A stretch of DNA of 64,000 nt from JAWWPY01 sp963822825. GTDB taxonomy: Bacteria > Actinomycetota > Actinomycetes > Streptosporangiales > Streptosporangiaceae. The notes under the pieces were generated by a model. The model saw only the letters and a program-made list of their open reading frames with translations. It ran no database searches and had not been told where the DNA came from. Where the stretch lies: NCBI GenBank assembly GCA_963822825.1, contig CAWGIW010000008.1:1-64000 (forward strand), in the 5' to 3' direction. The translations under genes were made by a program, and so were the position numbers. Below are positions 18,531-28,319 of this stretch, in pieces; position 1 is the stretch's first letter; each line of letters opens with the position of its first letter.

Positions 18531-18572
18531 TACTTCCAACATGTTGAGCCCGGACCAGGCAGACTGGGGAGC

Positions 18573-19876
18573 ATGTCAGAACTGCACGAGCGTCACCGCC
18601 ACGTCATCCCGAACTGGGTCGCCCTGTACTACGACGATCCGCTGGAGCTGGTCAGCGGCAGCGGGAGCCGCGTCACCGACGCGACGGGCCGCACCTACCT
18701 CGACTTCTTCTGCGGCATCCTCACCAACATGCTCGGGTACGACGTGCCCGAGGTGCGGGAGGCGGTCCAGCGGCAGCTCGGCACCGGCATCGTGCACACC
18801 TCCACGCTCTACCTGATCCGCAGCCAGGTGGAACTGGCCGAGAAGCTGGCCCGGCTGTCCGGGATCGAGAACGCCAAGGTGTTCTTCACCAACTCCGGCA
18901 CCGAGGCGAACGAGACCGCGCTGATGCTGGCCACCGCCGCCCGCCGGTCCAATCAGGTGCTCGCGCTGCGCAACAGCTACCACGGGCGCTCGTTCGGCGC
19001 CGTCGCCATCACCGGGAACGGGGCGTGGAAGAGCTCGCCAGCTGGCCCCGTTCAGCGTGCATTACCTGCATGGCACGGACCGGTACCTGCCCGCCTTCGC
19101 CGGCCTGGACGACGCGGGCTACTTCGAGCCGCCTGTGTCGCGGACCTGCGGCACCTGCTGACCGCCGCGACCGCGCGGCGACGTGGCCTGCCTGATCGCC
19201 GAGCCGGTCCAGGGCGTCGGCGGGTTCACCATGCCGCCCGACGGGCTGCTCGGCGAGTACGCCGCGGTGCTGCGCGAGCGCGGCGCGCTGCTCATCTCCG
19301 ACGAGGTGCAGACCGCCTGGGGCCGCGACCGGCGAGCACTTCTGGGGGATCGGCGCGCACGGCGTGACCCCCGACATCATCACGTTCGCCAAGGGGCTCG
19401 GCAACGGGCTCGCGCATCGGCGGCGTGATCGCCCGGGGCGACCTGATGGACGGCCTGCCCGGCAACGGCATCTCCACCTTCGGCGGGAACCCGCTGTCTA
19501 CGGCCGCCGCCAACGCGGCCCTGGACTATGTGCTCGCCCATGACCTGCAGGACAATGCCGCCGCGCTCGGCAGCATGATCATCGGGGGGCTGCGCGAGAC
19601 GGCGGCGCGGCTGGACGCGGTCGGCGAGGTCCGGGGCAAGGGCCTGATGTTCGCGGTGGACCTGGTCGAGCCGGGCACCGGCGCGCCGAGCCCGGCGCTG
19701 GCCAGCCGGGTGCTGGAGGAGGCCCGGCGGCGCGGCCTGCTCATCGGCAAGGGCGGCCTGTACGGGCACGCGCTGCGGATGGCGCCGCCGATGACCCTGT
19801 CCGAGGCCGACGCCAAGGAGGGCCTGGGCATCCTCACCGACGCCCTGGGCGCGGTAATGCCGAGGCAGCCGTATGA
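18573..19876 (+). CDS. class III (omega-amino acid) aminotransferase, frameshifted
   Basis: PLP-dependent aminotransferase of about 434 residues. Visible parts in order are YLDFFCGILTNMLGYDVPEV, KVFFTNSGTEANETALMLA, NSYHGRSFGAVAITGNGAWK, then in a second frame CLIAEPVQGVGGFTMPPDGL and LLISDEVQTAWGR, the PLP-lysine segment TFAKGLGNG (Lys codon near 19391), and back in the first frame ISTFGGNPLSTAAANAALDY and GEVRGKGLMFAVDLVEPG. Frame changes occur near 19030, 19180, 19330 and 19415. With a last shift it would end at the TGA 19874-19876, overlapping the next ATG. Paired with an MmsA-like enzyme, it most likely converts beta-alanine or a similar omega-amino acid to the semialdehyde. Confidence 0.75.
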
Positions 19877-21432
19877 CGCCCGCGAGCGACGCGCCGCCGG
19901 GCGCGGAGAAGCGAGCCATCAAGCACTGCACGCACTGGATCGGCGGGAAGCCGTGGGACGGCGCAGCGAGCGCCACGGTGACATCTACAACCCGGCCACC
20001 GGCCAGGTCACCGGCTCCGTCGGACTTCGCCTTCGCCGCCGAGGCCGATCGCGGTCGCGGCGGCCGCCACCATGCCTTCCCGGGCTGGCGGCAGACCTCA
20101 CTGGCCAAGCGGGCCAGCGTGCTGTTCGCGTTCCGCGAGCTGGTCCACGCCCGCCGGGCCGAGCTGGCCGCGCTGATCAGCGCCGAGCACGGCAAGGTCA
20201 CCTCCGACGCGGCCGGCGAGGTGGCCCGCGGCCTGGAGGTCGCCGACTTCGCGTGCGGGATCCCGCACCTGCTCAAGGGCGGCTACTCGGAGAACATCTC
20301 CACCGGCGTGGACGCGTACTCGATCCGGCAGCCGCTCGGGGTGGTGGCGGGCATCACCCCGTTCAACTTCCCGGCCATGGTGCCGATGTGGATGTTCCCC
20401 ATCGGCATCGCCTGCGGTAACACATTTGTGCTCAAGCCATCGGAGAAGGACCCGTCGGCGTCGCTGCTGCTGGCCGAGCTGTGGGCAGAGGCGGGCCTGC
20501 CCGACGGCGTGTTCAACGTGGTGCAGGGCGACAAGGTCGCGGTGGACGCGCTGCTCACCCACCCGGACGTGCGCGCGGTGAGCTTCGTGGGATCCACCCC
20601 CATCGCCCGGCACGTGTTCCAGACCGCGACCGCGGCGGGCAAGCGGGTGCAGGCCCTGGGCGGCGCCAAGAACCACATGGTGGTGCTGCCCGACGCGGAC
20701 CTGGACCTGGCCGCCGACGCGGCGGTGTCCGCGGGTTTCGGCTCGGCGGGGGAGCGGTGCATGGCCATCTCGGTGCTGGTCGCCGTCGGGTCGGTCGGCG
20801 ACGAGCTGGTCAGCAAGATCGCTGACCGGGTGGCCAAACTCCGGGTCGGGCCCGGCCACGACGAGCGCTCCGACATGGGCCCCCTGATCACCGGGCCGCA
20901 CCGGGACAAGGTGGCGTCCTATCTGGACTCTGGGGTGCGCGAAGGCGCGACGCTCGCCATCGACGGCCGGGTGCACCCGGTCATCGGCGGCATGAAGGGG
21001 GCTGGGGAGGTGGGTGAGGGGTTCTGGCTCGGGCCCAGCGTGCTCGACCACGTGGCGCCGTCGATGGGCTGCTACCGCGACGAGATCTTCGGGCCGGTGC
21101 TATCCGTGGTCCGGGTGGAGACCTACGCGGACGCGCTCCGGCTGGTCAGCGAGAACCCGTACGGCAACGGCACGGCGATCTTCACCAACGACGGGGGAGC
21201 GGCCCGGCGGTACGTGTCCGATGTCCAGGTCGGCATGGTCGGCGTCAACGTGCCGATCCCCGTGCCGATGGCCTACTACTCGTTCGGCGGCTGGAAGGAC
21301 TCGCTGTTCGGCGACACGCACATGCACGGCACCGAGGGGGTGCACTTCTACACCCGGGGCAAGGCCGTGACGTCGCGCTGGCTGGACCCCAGCCACGGGG
21401 GTGTCAACCTCGGCTTCCCGGTCAGCGGGTGA
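19873..21432 (+). CDS. mmsA: methylmalonate/malonate-semialdehyde dehydrogenase, CoA-acylating
   Basis: Aldehyde dehydrogenase of 519 residues in the MmsA group, which turns (methyl)malonate semialdehyde into propionyl-CoA or acetyl-CoA. Subfamily features: GKVTSDAAGEVARGLEV, GVVAGITPFNFPAMVPMWM, FVLKPSEKDPSASLLLAE, ALGGAKNHMVVLPDADLD and catalytic Cys about 296 in SAGERCMAISV. Between about 19975 and 20060 the expected YNPATGQVTGSV segment lies in another frame and the following residues are scrambled, pointing to compensating indels; elsewhere it is intact. ATG 19873 overlaps the reconstructed aminotransferase stop. The pair fits beta-alanine, pyrimidine or valine degradation under PucR control. 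Confidence 0.87.
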   Translation: MTPASDAPPGAEKRAIKHCTHWIGGKPWDGAASATVTSTTRPPARSPAPSDFAFAAEADRGRGGRHHAFPGWRQTSLAKRASVLFAFRELVHARRAELAALISAEHGKVTSDAAGEVARGLEVADFACGIPHLLKGGYSENISTGVDAYSIRQPLGVVAGITPFNFPAMVPMWMFPIGIACGNTFVLKPSEKDPSASLLLAELWAEAGLPDGVFNVVQGDKVAVDALLTHPDVRAVSFVGSTPIARHVFQTATAAGKRVQALGGAKNHMVVLPDADLDLAADAAVSAGFGSAGERCMAISVLVAVGSVGDELVSKIADRVAKLRVGPGHDERSDMGPLITGPHRDKVASYLDSGVREGATLAIDGRVHPVIGGMKGAGEVGEGFWLGPSVLDHVAPSMGCYRDEIFGPVLSVVRVETYADALRLVSENPYGNGTAIFTNDGGAARRYVSDVQVGMVGVNVPIPVPMAYYSFGGWKDSLFGDTHMHGTEGVHFYTRGKAVTSRWLDPSHGGVNLGFPVSG

Positions 21433-21435
21433 CGC

Positions 21436-22255
21436 TCACCAGGTCGGGATGGCGGTGGTCAGCGGTACGGCCCCGACCGGCGGGGTGCGGGTCACCACCA
21501 GGCCCGCGTCGCGGGCCAGCGCGGCGAATTCGGCCGAGTTGACGACGGCGGCTCCACCCGGGTCGTTGTTGAAGTAGACGTACACGTCCTCGTCGCCCGG
21601 CCACGCCTGCCGCACGCGGTCCACCCATGACCGCAGGACCTGCTCGCCGTAGCTGGGCCACGGGTCGGCGGTGCCCTCGTGAAAGCGCAGGAACCCCCAT
21701 TCCGTGGTGCGCCACAGCGGGGTGACCGGGCGGTCGAGCCGGTCCGCCCAGCACAGCGCCGCGTCGTGGGCGGCCAGCAGTTGCTGGATCTCCTCGGTCC
21801 ACCAGGACTCGTGCCGCGGCTCCACCGCGATCCGCGGCGGCCCGTGCTGGCCGCCGGGCCGCGCGGCCCGGAACTCCTTCAGGCACGCATCCAGCAGAGC
21901 CGGGCGCAGCCTTGAGGGTCGGTGGTAGCTGGACCAGGATCGGGCCGAGCTTGGGGCCGAGTTCCGCCGCCGCGCCGAGCAACTGGGCGACCGGTTCGGC
22001 CGGGTCGCGCAGCTTCCTGACGTGAGTGAGGTACCGGCTCGCCTTCACGGCCATGACGAAGTCGTCGGGCGTGCGGGCCCGCCAGCCCGCGAAGGTCTCT
22101 GGTGCGGGCAGCCGGTAGAAGGTGCTGTTGTTCTCCACCGTCATGTACTGGGTGGCGTAGTGCTCCAGCCAGCGGCGCTGAGGCACGCCCTTCGGGTACA
22201 GCCCTTCGCGCCAGTCGCGGTACTGCCAGCCAGAGGTTCCGATGATGAGGGGCAC
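21436..22255 (-). CDS. DUF72 (YecE-family) protein, one frameshift
   Basis: TIM-barrel protein of about 273 residues. The DUF72 start is evident (MPLIIGTSGWQYRDWREGLY, LEHYATQYMTVENNSTFYRL, TPDDFVMAVKASRYLTHVRK). Near 21905 one base is lost, and the second half continues in another frame (VEPRHESWWTEEIQQLLAAH, EWGFLRFHEG, VYVYFNNDPGGAAVVNS). The role of DUF72 proteins is not settled; some resemble endonuclease IV-type folds. It is convergent with mmsA, with 3 bases between the stops. Confidence 0.8.
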
Positions 22256-22347
22256 GGACTGTATCTGCCCGCCAGGCGCGGCTCACACATCGCGGCGGGG
22301 GCCCGGCGTGGCTGCCGGGCCCCCGAAGGCTGGTCAGCCCGTTGTGC

Positions 22348-24613
22348 TCAGCGACCGCTGGTGACGGCGGCCGCGTGCTTACCTGGGAGCCAGGACAGCC
22401 AGCGCGGCAGGTACCAGCAGCGGTCGCCGAGCAGGGTCATGGCGGCGGGCATGAGGATGCCGCGGACGACGGTGGCGTCGATGAGGACCGCCACGGGCAG
22501 GCCCACGCCGAGCATCTTCAGCTCGATGAGGTGCAGCGTGGCGAAGATGGAGAACACCGCCATCATGATGAGCGCCGCGCTGGTCACCACGCCAGCGCTG
22601 CTGGCGATGCCGCCTCTGATCGCGTCCGTCGTCCTCGCGCCGCCCAGCCGGAGCTCGCGGATCCGGCTGAGGATGAACACGTGGTAGTCCATGGACAGGC
22701 CGAACAGGAACACGAACATGAAGAGCGGGACCCACGGGGTGATCGCGCCGAAGCTGGTGAAGTCGAGCGGGCCTTGCAGCCTGCCGTCCTGGAAAATCAG
22801 CGTGATCAGGCCGTAGGCCGCGCCGACGGACAGCAGGTTGAGGCCGATCGAGATCAGCGGCAGCGTGATGGACCGGAACGCGACCAGCAGCAGGAGGAAG
22901 GCGAGCGCGGCCACGACCGCGAGCACGAGCGGGAATCCGGGCGTCGAGCTGGTGGGTGTCGTCATAACTGGACGCGGTATTGCCAGTCACGGCGTAGCTG
23001 ATCCCGGTGTCCCGGCCGAGGGTGGCGGGCAGGGCCTGGTTCCGCAGGGTGAGCAGGCCATTGTTGGACGCGGTGTCGGTGCCGTTGCCGGCGAGCGGGA
23101 CGTTGACGATCAGGGCGCGGCCGCTTGCCACCGTCGTGGTGGTGATAGGCCCGTGGATCGGGCCGTGGGCCGAGGCCCGGGCCTGAAGCGCGGTGATCGC
23201 GTTCCTGGCCGCGGGGCCAGTGAGGTCGGTGCCGGTCACGACCACCTGGGCCGGGGACGGGGCCTGCGGGAACGCCTGCTGGATCCGGTCGAAGGTGGCC
23301 ACGATCGGGACGGTTTTCGGCACGTCGTTGACCGGGTAGGCCAGGCGCATGCCCAGTGCGGGCGCGGCCAGCGCGAGCATGGCGATGGCCGCCGCGCCGC
23401 CCCACAGCAGCGGCCGGCGCACCACCCGGCGGACCAGTGCGGCCCACAGTCTCGACGGCTTCGCGGCGGTGCGGCGGCGGCCCAGGAACGGGATCCGCCC
23501 ACGGTCGGCCCAGCGGCCCAGCCAGGACAGCAACGCCGGGCACGACGGTCAGCGAGCCGGCCACGGCCACGCCGACCACGGTGATCGCGCCGATCGCCAT
23601 GCCGGTGAATTCCGATGCTCCGGTCAGGAACAGCCCGCCGAGCGCGAGCATCACGGTCAGGCCCGAGATCACGATCGCCCGGCCCGACGTCCCCGCGGCG
23701 ATCCGCAGTGCCTCGCTGACTCCGCGCCCTTGGCCCGTTCCTCGCGCTCGCGGCGCAGGTAGAACAGCGAGTAGTCGATGCCGACCGCCATCCCGATGAG
23801 GAGCACGACCTCGGAGGTGCTCTGCCCGACCGGCAGCCAGTGACCCGGGATGGCGAGCAGCGAGATGGCGGTCATCACCGCGGTCGCGGCGAGCAGCAGC
23901 GGGATGCCCGCGGCGATGAGCGCGCCGAACACCCCGATCAGCAGGATCAGTGTGATCGGCACCGAGGTGACCTCGGCCTTGCGGAAGTCGGCGCTCACCA
24001 GGGCGCTGATGGCCCGGTCGCCGCTCGCGTCCCCGGCCTCCTGGATGAGCAGGTCCGGGTGGCGGTTCTGGACGGCCGCGACCGCATTCAGATCGCTGGT
24101 GACGGTCTGATCCTCGTTGCCCGAATTTCCCGGGATGCTGAACTTGACCAGCGCGCTCCGTCCGCTGGCGGACAGGAGCGACGCGGCGCCCGGGCTCAGC
24201 GGCGAGCGGATGTCGGCCGCGGACCTGCGGCAGGCCGCGCAGGGCCGCGGCGACCTGCCGCGCCGCCTGCCGCATCTCGGGGTCGGCCGCGAACGTCCGG
24301 CCCGGTGCCGGGCCTGGATCAGCACGCTCTCGGCGGGCGGGGAGGGCACGTTCAGCCCGTTCAGGGTCCGCTCGGCCTGCCCGGATTGGCCGGCGTCGTA
24401 GACTCTGGACGTTCTTGGCGGGGAGCATCTGGCCGCCGACGAAGACCGGGCGGCGACCAGGAAAAGCCAGCCGAGCACGGCCGTCTTGCGGTGCCGGGCG
24501 CTCCAGCCCGCGATCCGCTCGACCACCGGTGGCCGGGAGCGAGGACTGGCGTGGTGCCGGGGTAGGTCCGGATCAGCCTGCTCGGGCGGTGCGAAAACGG
24601 ACGAGCGTTCCAT
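22348..24613 (-). CDS. MMPL/RND-family membrane exporter, several frameshifts
   Basis: Reconstructed protein of about 755 residues with two MMPL halves. Half one: N-terminal helix after WSARHRKTAVLGWLFLV, a large periplasmic loop (SALVKFSIPGNSGNEDQTVT), then VTSVPITLILLIGVFGALIA and EVVLLIGMAVGIDYSLFYLR. Half two: WALVRRVVRRPLLWGGAAAI-like helix, a loop, FPLVLAVVAALAFLLLLVAF and FVFLFGLSMDYHVFILSRIR. The GxxxDY motifs in both halves are the proton-relay signature. Frame breaks occur near 24240, 23725, 23535 and 22965. In actinomycetes such proteins export lipids or drugs. An element matching one near the two-component system lies 109 bases upstream of the ATG, suggesting shared control. Confidence 0.8.
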
Positions 24614-24630
24614 GGAAAGACCTCAATCTG

Positions 24631-24669
24631 GTCGTGGGATGCACTGCCGGTGTCGTGGGATGCACTGCC
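24631..24669 (-). repeat. 18-bp direct repeat in the MMPL promoter
   Basis: GTCGTGGGATGCACTGCC occurs at 24631-24648 and 24652-24669, a 21-base period equal to two helical turns. It lies 18-56 bases upstream of the MMPL start. The spacing suits side-by-side protein binding. It may act with the element at 24722-24750. Confidence 0.6.
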
Positions 24670-24721
24670 TGCGATGGACAGCCTCGTTCAGCCGGGTCCG
24701 CCGGGGGCATCCTGCTGGCCG

Positions 24722-24750
24722 CCGAATCCGGGGTGGGGCTAACCCCCGTG
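24722..24750. promoter_or_regulatory. shared promoter element, copy 1 (MMPL)
   Basis: A 29-base stretch agreeing at 24 positions with 25259-25287. Its core, GGGGCTAACCCC at 24735-24746, is nearly palindromic. It sits in the gap upstream of the MMPL gene. Probable binding site for the NarL-type regulator at 26740; see copy 2. Confidence 0.55.
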
Positions 24751-24782
24751 CCCTTCGGTTCCCACGGCAGAATGCCTGCCGC

Positions 24783-25172
24783 CTAGGGTCGGCGGTCCGG
24801 CGGGCGCCAGCGGATCGCGTAGGCAATGTTGATCGCGGCGATCGCGATCCAGACCACCAGCAGGCCCCAGAACCCGGCGGGGTGCGCCCCGGCCGCGGCA
24901 GAGACGGCGCTGAGCGGGATGCCGAGCACCATCGAGCCGAGCGCGATCACGGCCGGCTGCGCATGTTTCGGCGGGCGAGCTGATCGCGGCTCCGCCGGTG
25001 AGCCGGATGTCCGCAGCCCGGCGGCGATCCGGGCATCCACCCGGGCGTCGATCTCCTGGCCCACGCGATCGAGGAACGACTCGATGACCGCGCTCTGATA
25101 ATCGGGCCCGAGTTCGCGGTGAATCTCCGCGGCAGCGCGAAGCTCTTCGGCGGACAGCGATGTGGTATTCAC
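24783..25172 (-). CDS. small two-helix membrane protein
   Basis: 129-residue protein. The soluble N-terminal part includes AEELRAAAEIHRELGPDYQS and VIESFLDRVGQEIDARVDAR. Two transmembrane segments follow (AVIALGSMVLGIPLSAVSAA and GFWGLLVVWIAIAAINIAYA) with a short basic tail. GTG at 25172 is chosen because GGAGGT lies six bases upstream. I do not recognise a named family; similar small proteins are common beside NarL-type two-component systems of actinomycetes. It diverges from the kinase gene across a 221-base promoter region carrying copy 2 of the shared element, so it is probably part of that system's regulon, perhaps as a membrane sensor or stress protein. Confidence 0.7.
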   Translation of the reverse strand: MNTTSLSAEELRAAAEIHRELGPDYQSAVIESFLDRVGQEIDARVDARIAAGLRTSGSPAEPRSARPPKHAQPAVIALGSMVLGIPLSAVSAAAGAHPAGFWGLLVVWIAIAAINIAYAIRWRPPDRRP

Positions 25173-25258
25173 GGGCGACCTCCGTTGGGATGCGGCCTGG
25201 GCAGGCCTTACCAGGCAGCTTCCGGGATCGGGCCGCCCGGGCGACATCATGCAGACCA

Positions 25259-25287
25259 CCGAACCCGGGGTGAGGCTAGCCTCCGCG
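25259..25287. promoter_or_regulatory. shared promoter element, copy 2 (kinase / small membrane protein)
   Basis: Second copy of the 29-base element, with the core GAGGCTAGCCTC (25272-25283), a perfect 12-bp palindrome. It lies 87 bases from the GTG of the small membrane protein and 107 bases from the kinase ATG. Perfect symmetry and reuse upstream of the MMPL gene suggest a dimeric regulator, most simply the response regulator encoded at 26740. Confidence 0.6.
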
Positions 25288-25393
25288 TCGATCCGGGGGC
25301 CGGTGGGATAGGCGCCGCGCCGCCCATTCCTCTAGCGTCATGGGAAGGATCAGCCCCGCGTCCAGGGGCACGCGGGGAAGGCAGGAGGACCGG

Positions 25394-26752
25394 ATGGCCG
25401 AAGACGTCGCTGGGGCCGGGCCCGCGGCTGCGTCCGGCCCGGGCGCCCGGGCGTCGTCCGGGGCCTCCGCGGAAGCGCCGGCGGCCGGTGCGGCGCTGCG
25501 GGCCGTCCACGCCATCGTGTCCGGCCGGACCTGGCTGGCCGTCATCCACCTGCTGTCCGGGCTGGTCATCGGTCTGGTGGCCTTTATCATCAGCGTGACC
25601 GGCGTGGCGGCCGGCATCGGCTTGCTGGCGGCCGCCCTCGCCGGGATCCCGGTGCTCGCGGTCACACTCTGGCTGTGTGTGCAGTTCGCCCGCTTCGAGC
25701 GGGTCAGGTTCGCGGTCATGCTGGGCGCGAGAATGCCCGCCCCGCCGCGGAATCTGAGTTCGGAGGCCAGCTGGTGGCGGCGCACCTGGCGGTTCCTGGT
25801 CTCGCCCGCGACCCTGCGGCAGTTGGGGTACGCGCTGCTCCGGTTCCCGCTCAGCCTGGTTCAGTTCGTCATTGTCATCGTCGTGTGGTCGCTGCCCCTG
25901 GCCCTGCTCGGGCTGCCCTTCCTCGGCTGGCTGCTGCCCCGCATCTGGGCTGGCGCGGACCTCAGTGGGTCCGTGCTGAGCCGCGCCGCGGATCTGGCAG
26001 GCGCGGCGGCGCTCGGCCTCATCCTGCTGCTCGTCGCGCCGCAGCTGACCCGGGCTCTGGCCGCCGCCGACATCGCTATCGCCCGGTACCTGATCGGCCC
26101 GGGCAGCGGCGCGGACATGACCGCCCGGATCGGCGAGCTTGAGCACAGCCGGGCCCGGGTGGTAGATGCCGCGGAGGCAGAACGCCGCCGGATGGAGCGC
26201 GACCTGCATGACGGTGCGCAGCAGCGCCTGGTCGCACTGGCCATGGACCTGGGGCGGGCCAAGGCCAGGTTTACCGACGACCCCGAGGGGGCCAGGGCCA
26301 TCATCGATCAAGCGCACGTGGAGGCCAAGGAGGCCCTGACCGAGCTGCGCAACCTGGTCCGGGGCGTGCATCCGCCGGTGCTGACCGACCGGGGCCTGGA
26401 CGCCGCGCTGTCCGGCCTGGCCGCGCTCTGCCCGGTGCCGGTCACCGTGCGCGCCGACCTGAACGCCAGGCCGACCGCGTCGGTCGAGGCCATCGCCTAC
26501 TTCGTCGTCGCGGAGGCGCTCACCAACGTGGCCAAGCACTCCCGCGCGACCCGCGCCGAGGTGTCGGCCGGCCGTCACGGAGACGTGCTGCACATCGTGA
26601 TCCGCGACGACGGGATCGGCGGGGCCGACCCGCGCGGGCAGGGCCTGGCCGGCCTGGCCGACCGGATCGCCGGGGTGGACGGGCGGCTGTCGGTGCGCAG
26701 CCCGGCCGGGGGGCCGACCGTGATCGAGGTGGATCTGCCATGCGGATCGTGA
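25394..26752 (+). CDS. NarL-type sensor histidine kinase
   Basis: Membrane kinase of 452 residues. Helices include LAVIHLLSGLVIGLVAFIIS, GIGLLAAALAGIPVLAVTLW, LVQFVIVIVVWSLPLALLGL and a later pair ending LGLILLLVAPQLTRAL. The HisKA_3 dimerisation motif ERDLHDGAQQRLVALAM carries the phospho-His about 272. The ATPase has an N-box (AEALTNVAKHS), G1 (DDGIGGAD) and G2 (GQGLAGLADRI). The membrane part resembles the putative sensor domain found in Streptomyces kinases of unknown signal. ATG 25394 follows GGAGGA at 25384-25389. It overlaps the response regulator by 13 bases. Confidence 0.92.
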   Translation: MAEDVAGAGPAAASGPGARASSGASAEAPAAGAALRAVHAIVSGRTWLAVIHLLSGLVIGLVAFIISVTGVAAGIGLLAAALAGIPVLAVTLWLCVQFARFERVRFAVMLGARMPAPPRNLSSEASWWRRTWRFLVSPATLRQLGYALLRFPLSLVQFVIVIVVWSLPLALLGLPFLGWLLPRIWAGADLSGSVLSRAADLAGAAALGLILLLVAPQLTRALAAADIAIARYLIGPGSGADMTARIGELEHSRARVVDAAEAERRRMERDLHDGAQQRLVALAMDLGRAKARFTDDPEGARAIIDQAHVEAKEALTELRNLVRGVHPPVLTDRGLDAALSGLAALCPVPVTVRADLNARPTASVEAIAYFVVAEALTNVAKHSRATRAEVSAGRHGDVLHIVIRDDGIGGADPRGQGLAGLADRIAGVDGRLSVRSPAGGPTVIEVDLPCGS

Positions 26753-27387
26753 TCGCCGAGGACTCGGTGCTGCTGCGCGAGGGGCTGGCCCGGCTGCTCG
26801 CCGAGGCCGGCCACGATATCGTGGCGGCGGCCGGGGACGGCGAGGGGTTCCTCCGGGCCGTCGGCGAGCACGAGCCGGACGCCGTGGTGATCGACGTGCG
26901 CATGCCGCCGACCTTCACCGACGAGGGGCTGCGTGCCGCCCTGGTGGTGCGCAGCCGCTGGCCCGAGGTCGGCGTGCTGGTGCTGTCGCAGTACGTAGAG
27001 GAGCGCTACGCCACCGAACTGCTGTCCGGTCGGCCGCACGGCGTCGGCTACCTGCTCAAGGACCGGGTGGCGGACCTGACCGAATTCCTCGACGCGCTGG
27101 ACCGGGTGGCCGCCGGGGGCAGCGCCCTCGACCCGGAGGTCGTCGCCCAGCTGCTGGCCCGCAGTAATCACCCGCTGGTCAGCCTCACCGCCCGGGAGCG
27201 CGAGGTGCTCGGGCTGATGGCCGAGGGCCGCTCCAACGCGGCCATCGCGGCCGCGCTGGTCATCGGCGGGGGAGCGGTGGAGAAGCACATCAACAGCATT
27301 TTCGCCAAGCTCGGCCTGCCGCCGGCCGACCGTGACCACCGGCGGGTCCTCGCGGTCCTGCATTACCTAGGAGCGGGATTACCGTGA
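26740..27387 (+). CDS. NarL/LuxR-type response regulator
   Basis: 215-residue regulator. The receiver domain has acidic pocket residues near 7-8 (AEDS), the phosphorylation site Asp52 (VVIDVRMPP) and the switch Lys in GYLLKDRV. The C-terminal LuxR helix-turn-helix reads LTAREREVLGLMAEGRSNAA and KHINSIFAKLGL. Partner of the overlapping kinase. Probable targets are genes carrying the 29-base element (24722, 25259): the MMPL exporter, the small membrane protein and this operon. The GTGA overlap with the next gene makes kinase, regulator and DUF4097 protein one translational unit. Confidence 0.92.
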   Translation: MRIVIAEDSVLLREGLARLLAEAGHDIVAAAGDGEGFLRAVGEHEPDAVVIDVRMPPTFTDEGLRAALVVRSRWPEVGVLVLSQYVEERYATELLSGRPHGVGYLLKDRVADLTEFLDALDRVAAGGSALDPEVVAQLLARSNHPLVSLTAREREVLGLMAEGRSNAAIAAALVIGGGAVEKHINSIFAKLGLPPADRDHRRVLAVLHYLGAGLP

Positions 27388-28283
27388 ACGTCTCCTTGCC
27401 CATGACACCCGCGCGCCGGGCCATCCTCGTGATCGGCGTCCCCATCGCCCTCGTCCTCATCCTGGCCGGCGTCGCGGGCTGGGCCAGCGGGGCGGTGACC
27501 GCCTTGACCCGCCAGGTCAGCCGCCGGATCGCCGTGAGCGTCCCGGTCAAAGGCGGCCACGTCAGCGTGACCGCGGACAACGCGGACGTCAACCTAGGCA
27601 GCGGCAGCGGCGACCAGATCCGGGTGCGCGGGACTCTCCGCGGCAGCCTGGTCCGGCCCACGTTCAGCTGGCGGTCGACGGCGGCGGGCCTGGCCCTCCA
27701 CTCCGAGTGCCGGGTGCCGGCCGGGATCTGCTCGCTGGAGTACGCCATCACCGCTCCGGCCGGGTTCCCCATCGCGGTCACCGACTCGTCCGGGAACATG
27801 AACGTCAGTGGTCTTCGCGGCACGGTCACGCTCTCGGACGGCTCAGGTGACCTCGGGGTGTCCGGCCTGTCGGGCGTCATCCGGCTGGACGACGGCTCCG
27901 GCAACGTCGGGGCGTCCGGCCTGGCGGGAACCATCCGGCTGGACGACGGCTCCGGCGATATCACCGCGTCCCGGCTGGCTGGCGGCATACGGCTCCAGGA
28001 CGGTTCCGGCAACATCGTGGTCACCGGCCTGGCCGGGACCGACGTAGTGGCCGGCGATGGTTCCGGCGACATCAGCCTGACCTTCACGAAGGTTCCCGAG
28101 CGGGTCCAGGTCAGCAACGGGTCCGGCAACATCACGCTGGTGCTCCCGCCCGGCGCGACGACCTACGATGTCAACGCCAGTACTTCTTCGGGTAACAAGG
28201 CCATCGCCGTGCCGACAAACCCGTCGTCCCAGCACAAGATCACAGTGTCCAATCAGTCCGGGGACATCACCGTGACCCGCTGA
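27384..28283 (+). CDS. DUF4097-type beta-repeat surface protein
   Basis: 299-residue protein with one N-terminal membrane anchor (AILVIGVPIALVLILAGVAG) followed by an exported beta-solenoid. Repeats of about 20 residues contain DGSGDLG, DGSGNVG, DGSGDIT, DGSGNIV and DGSGDIS, the DUF4097 pattern often called putative adhesin. Four or five repeats lie between residues 140 and 245. The GTG start overlaps the response-regulator stop. Such proteins accompany envelope-stress two-component systems in Gram-positive bacteria, so a role in sensing or protecting the envelope is plausible but inferred. It ends 36 bases before the beta-glucuronidase. Confidence 0.8.
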   Translation: MNVSLPMTPARRAILVIGVPIALVLILAGVAGWASGAVTALTRQVSRRIAVSVPVKGGHVSVTADNADVNLGSGSGDQIRVRGTLRGSLVRPTFSWRSTAAGLALHSECRVPAGICSLEYAITAPAGFPIAVTDSSGNMNVSGLRGTVTLSDGSGDLGVSGLSGVIRLDDGSGNVGASGLAGTIRLDDGSGDITASRLAGGIRLQDGSGNIVVTGLAGTDVVAGDGSGDISLTFTKVPERVQVSNGSGNITLVLPPGATTYDVNASTSSGNKAIAVPTNPSSQHKITVSNQSGDITVTR

Positions 28284-28319
28284 CTGTGCCCCGGACCGCC
28301 GCCGAGGAGGGGCATAGCC

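Noticed and set aside
19425..20420. Continuation of the aminotransferase frame into mmsA
   Set aside because: After about 19870 the frame runs on only because of a frameshift; the sequence there matches MmsA in neighbouring frames, not an aminotransferase extension.
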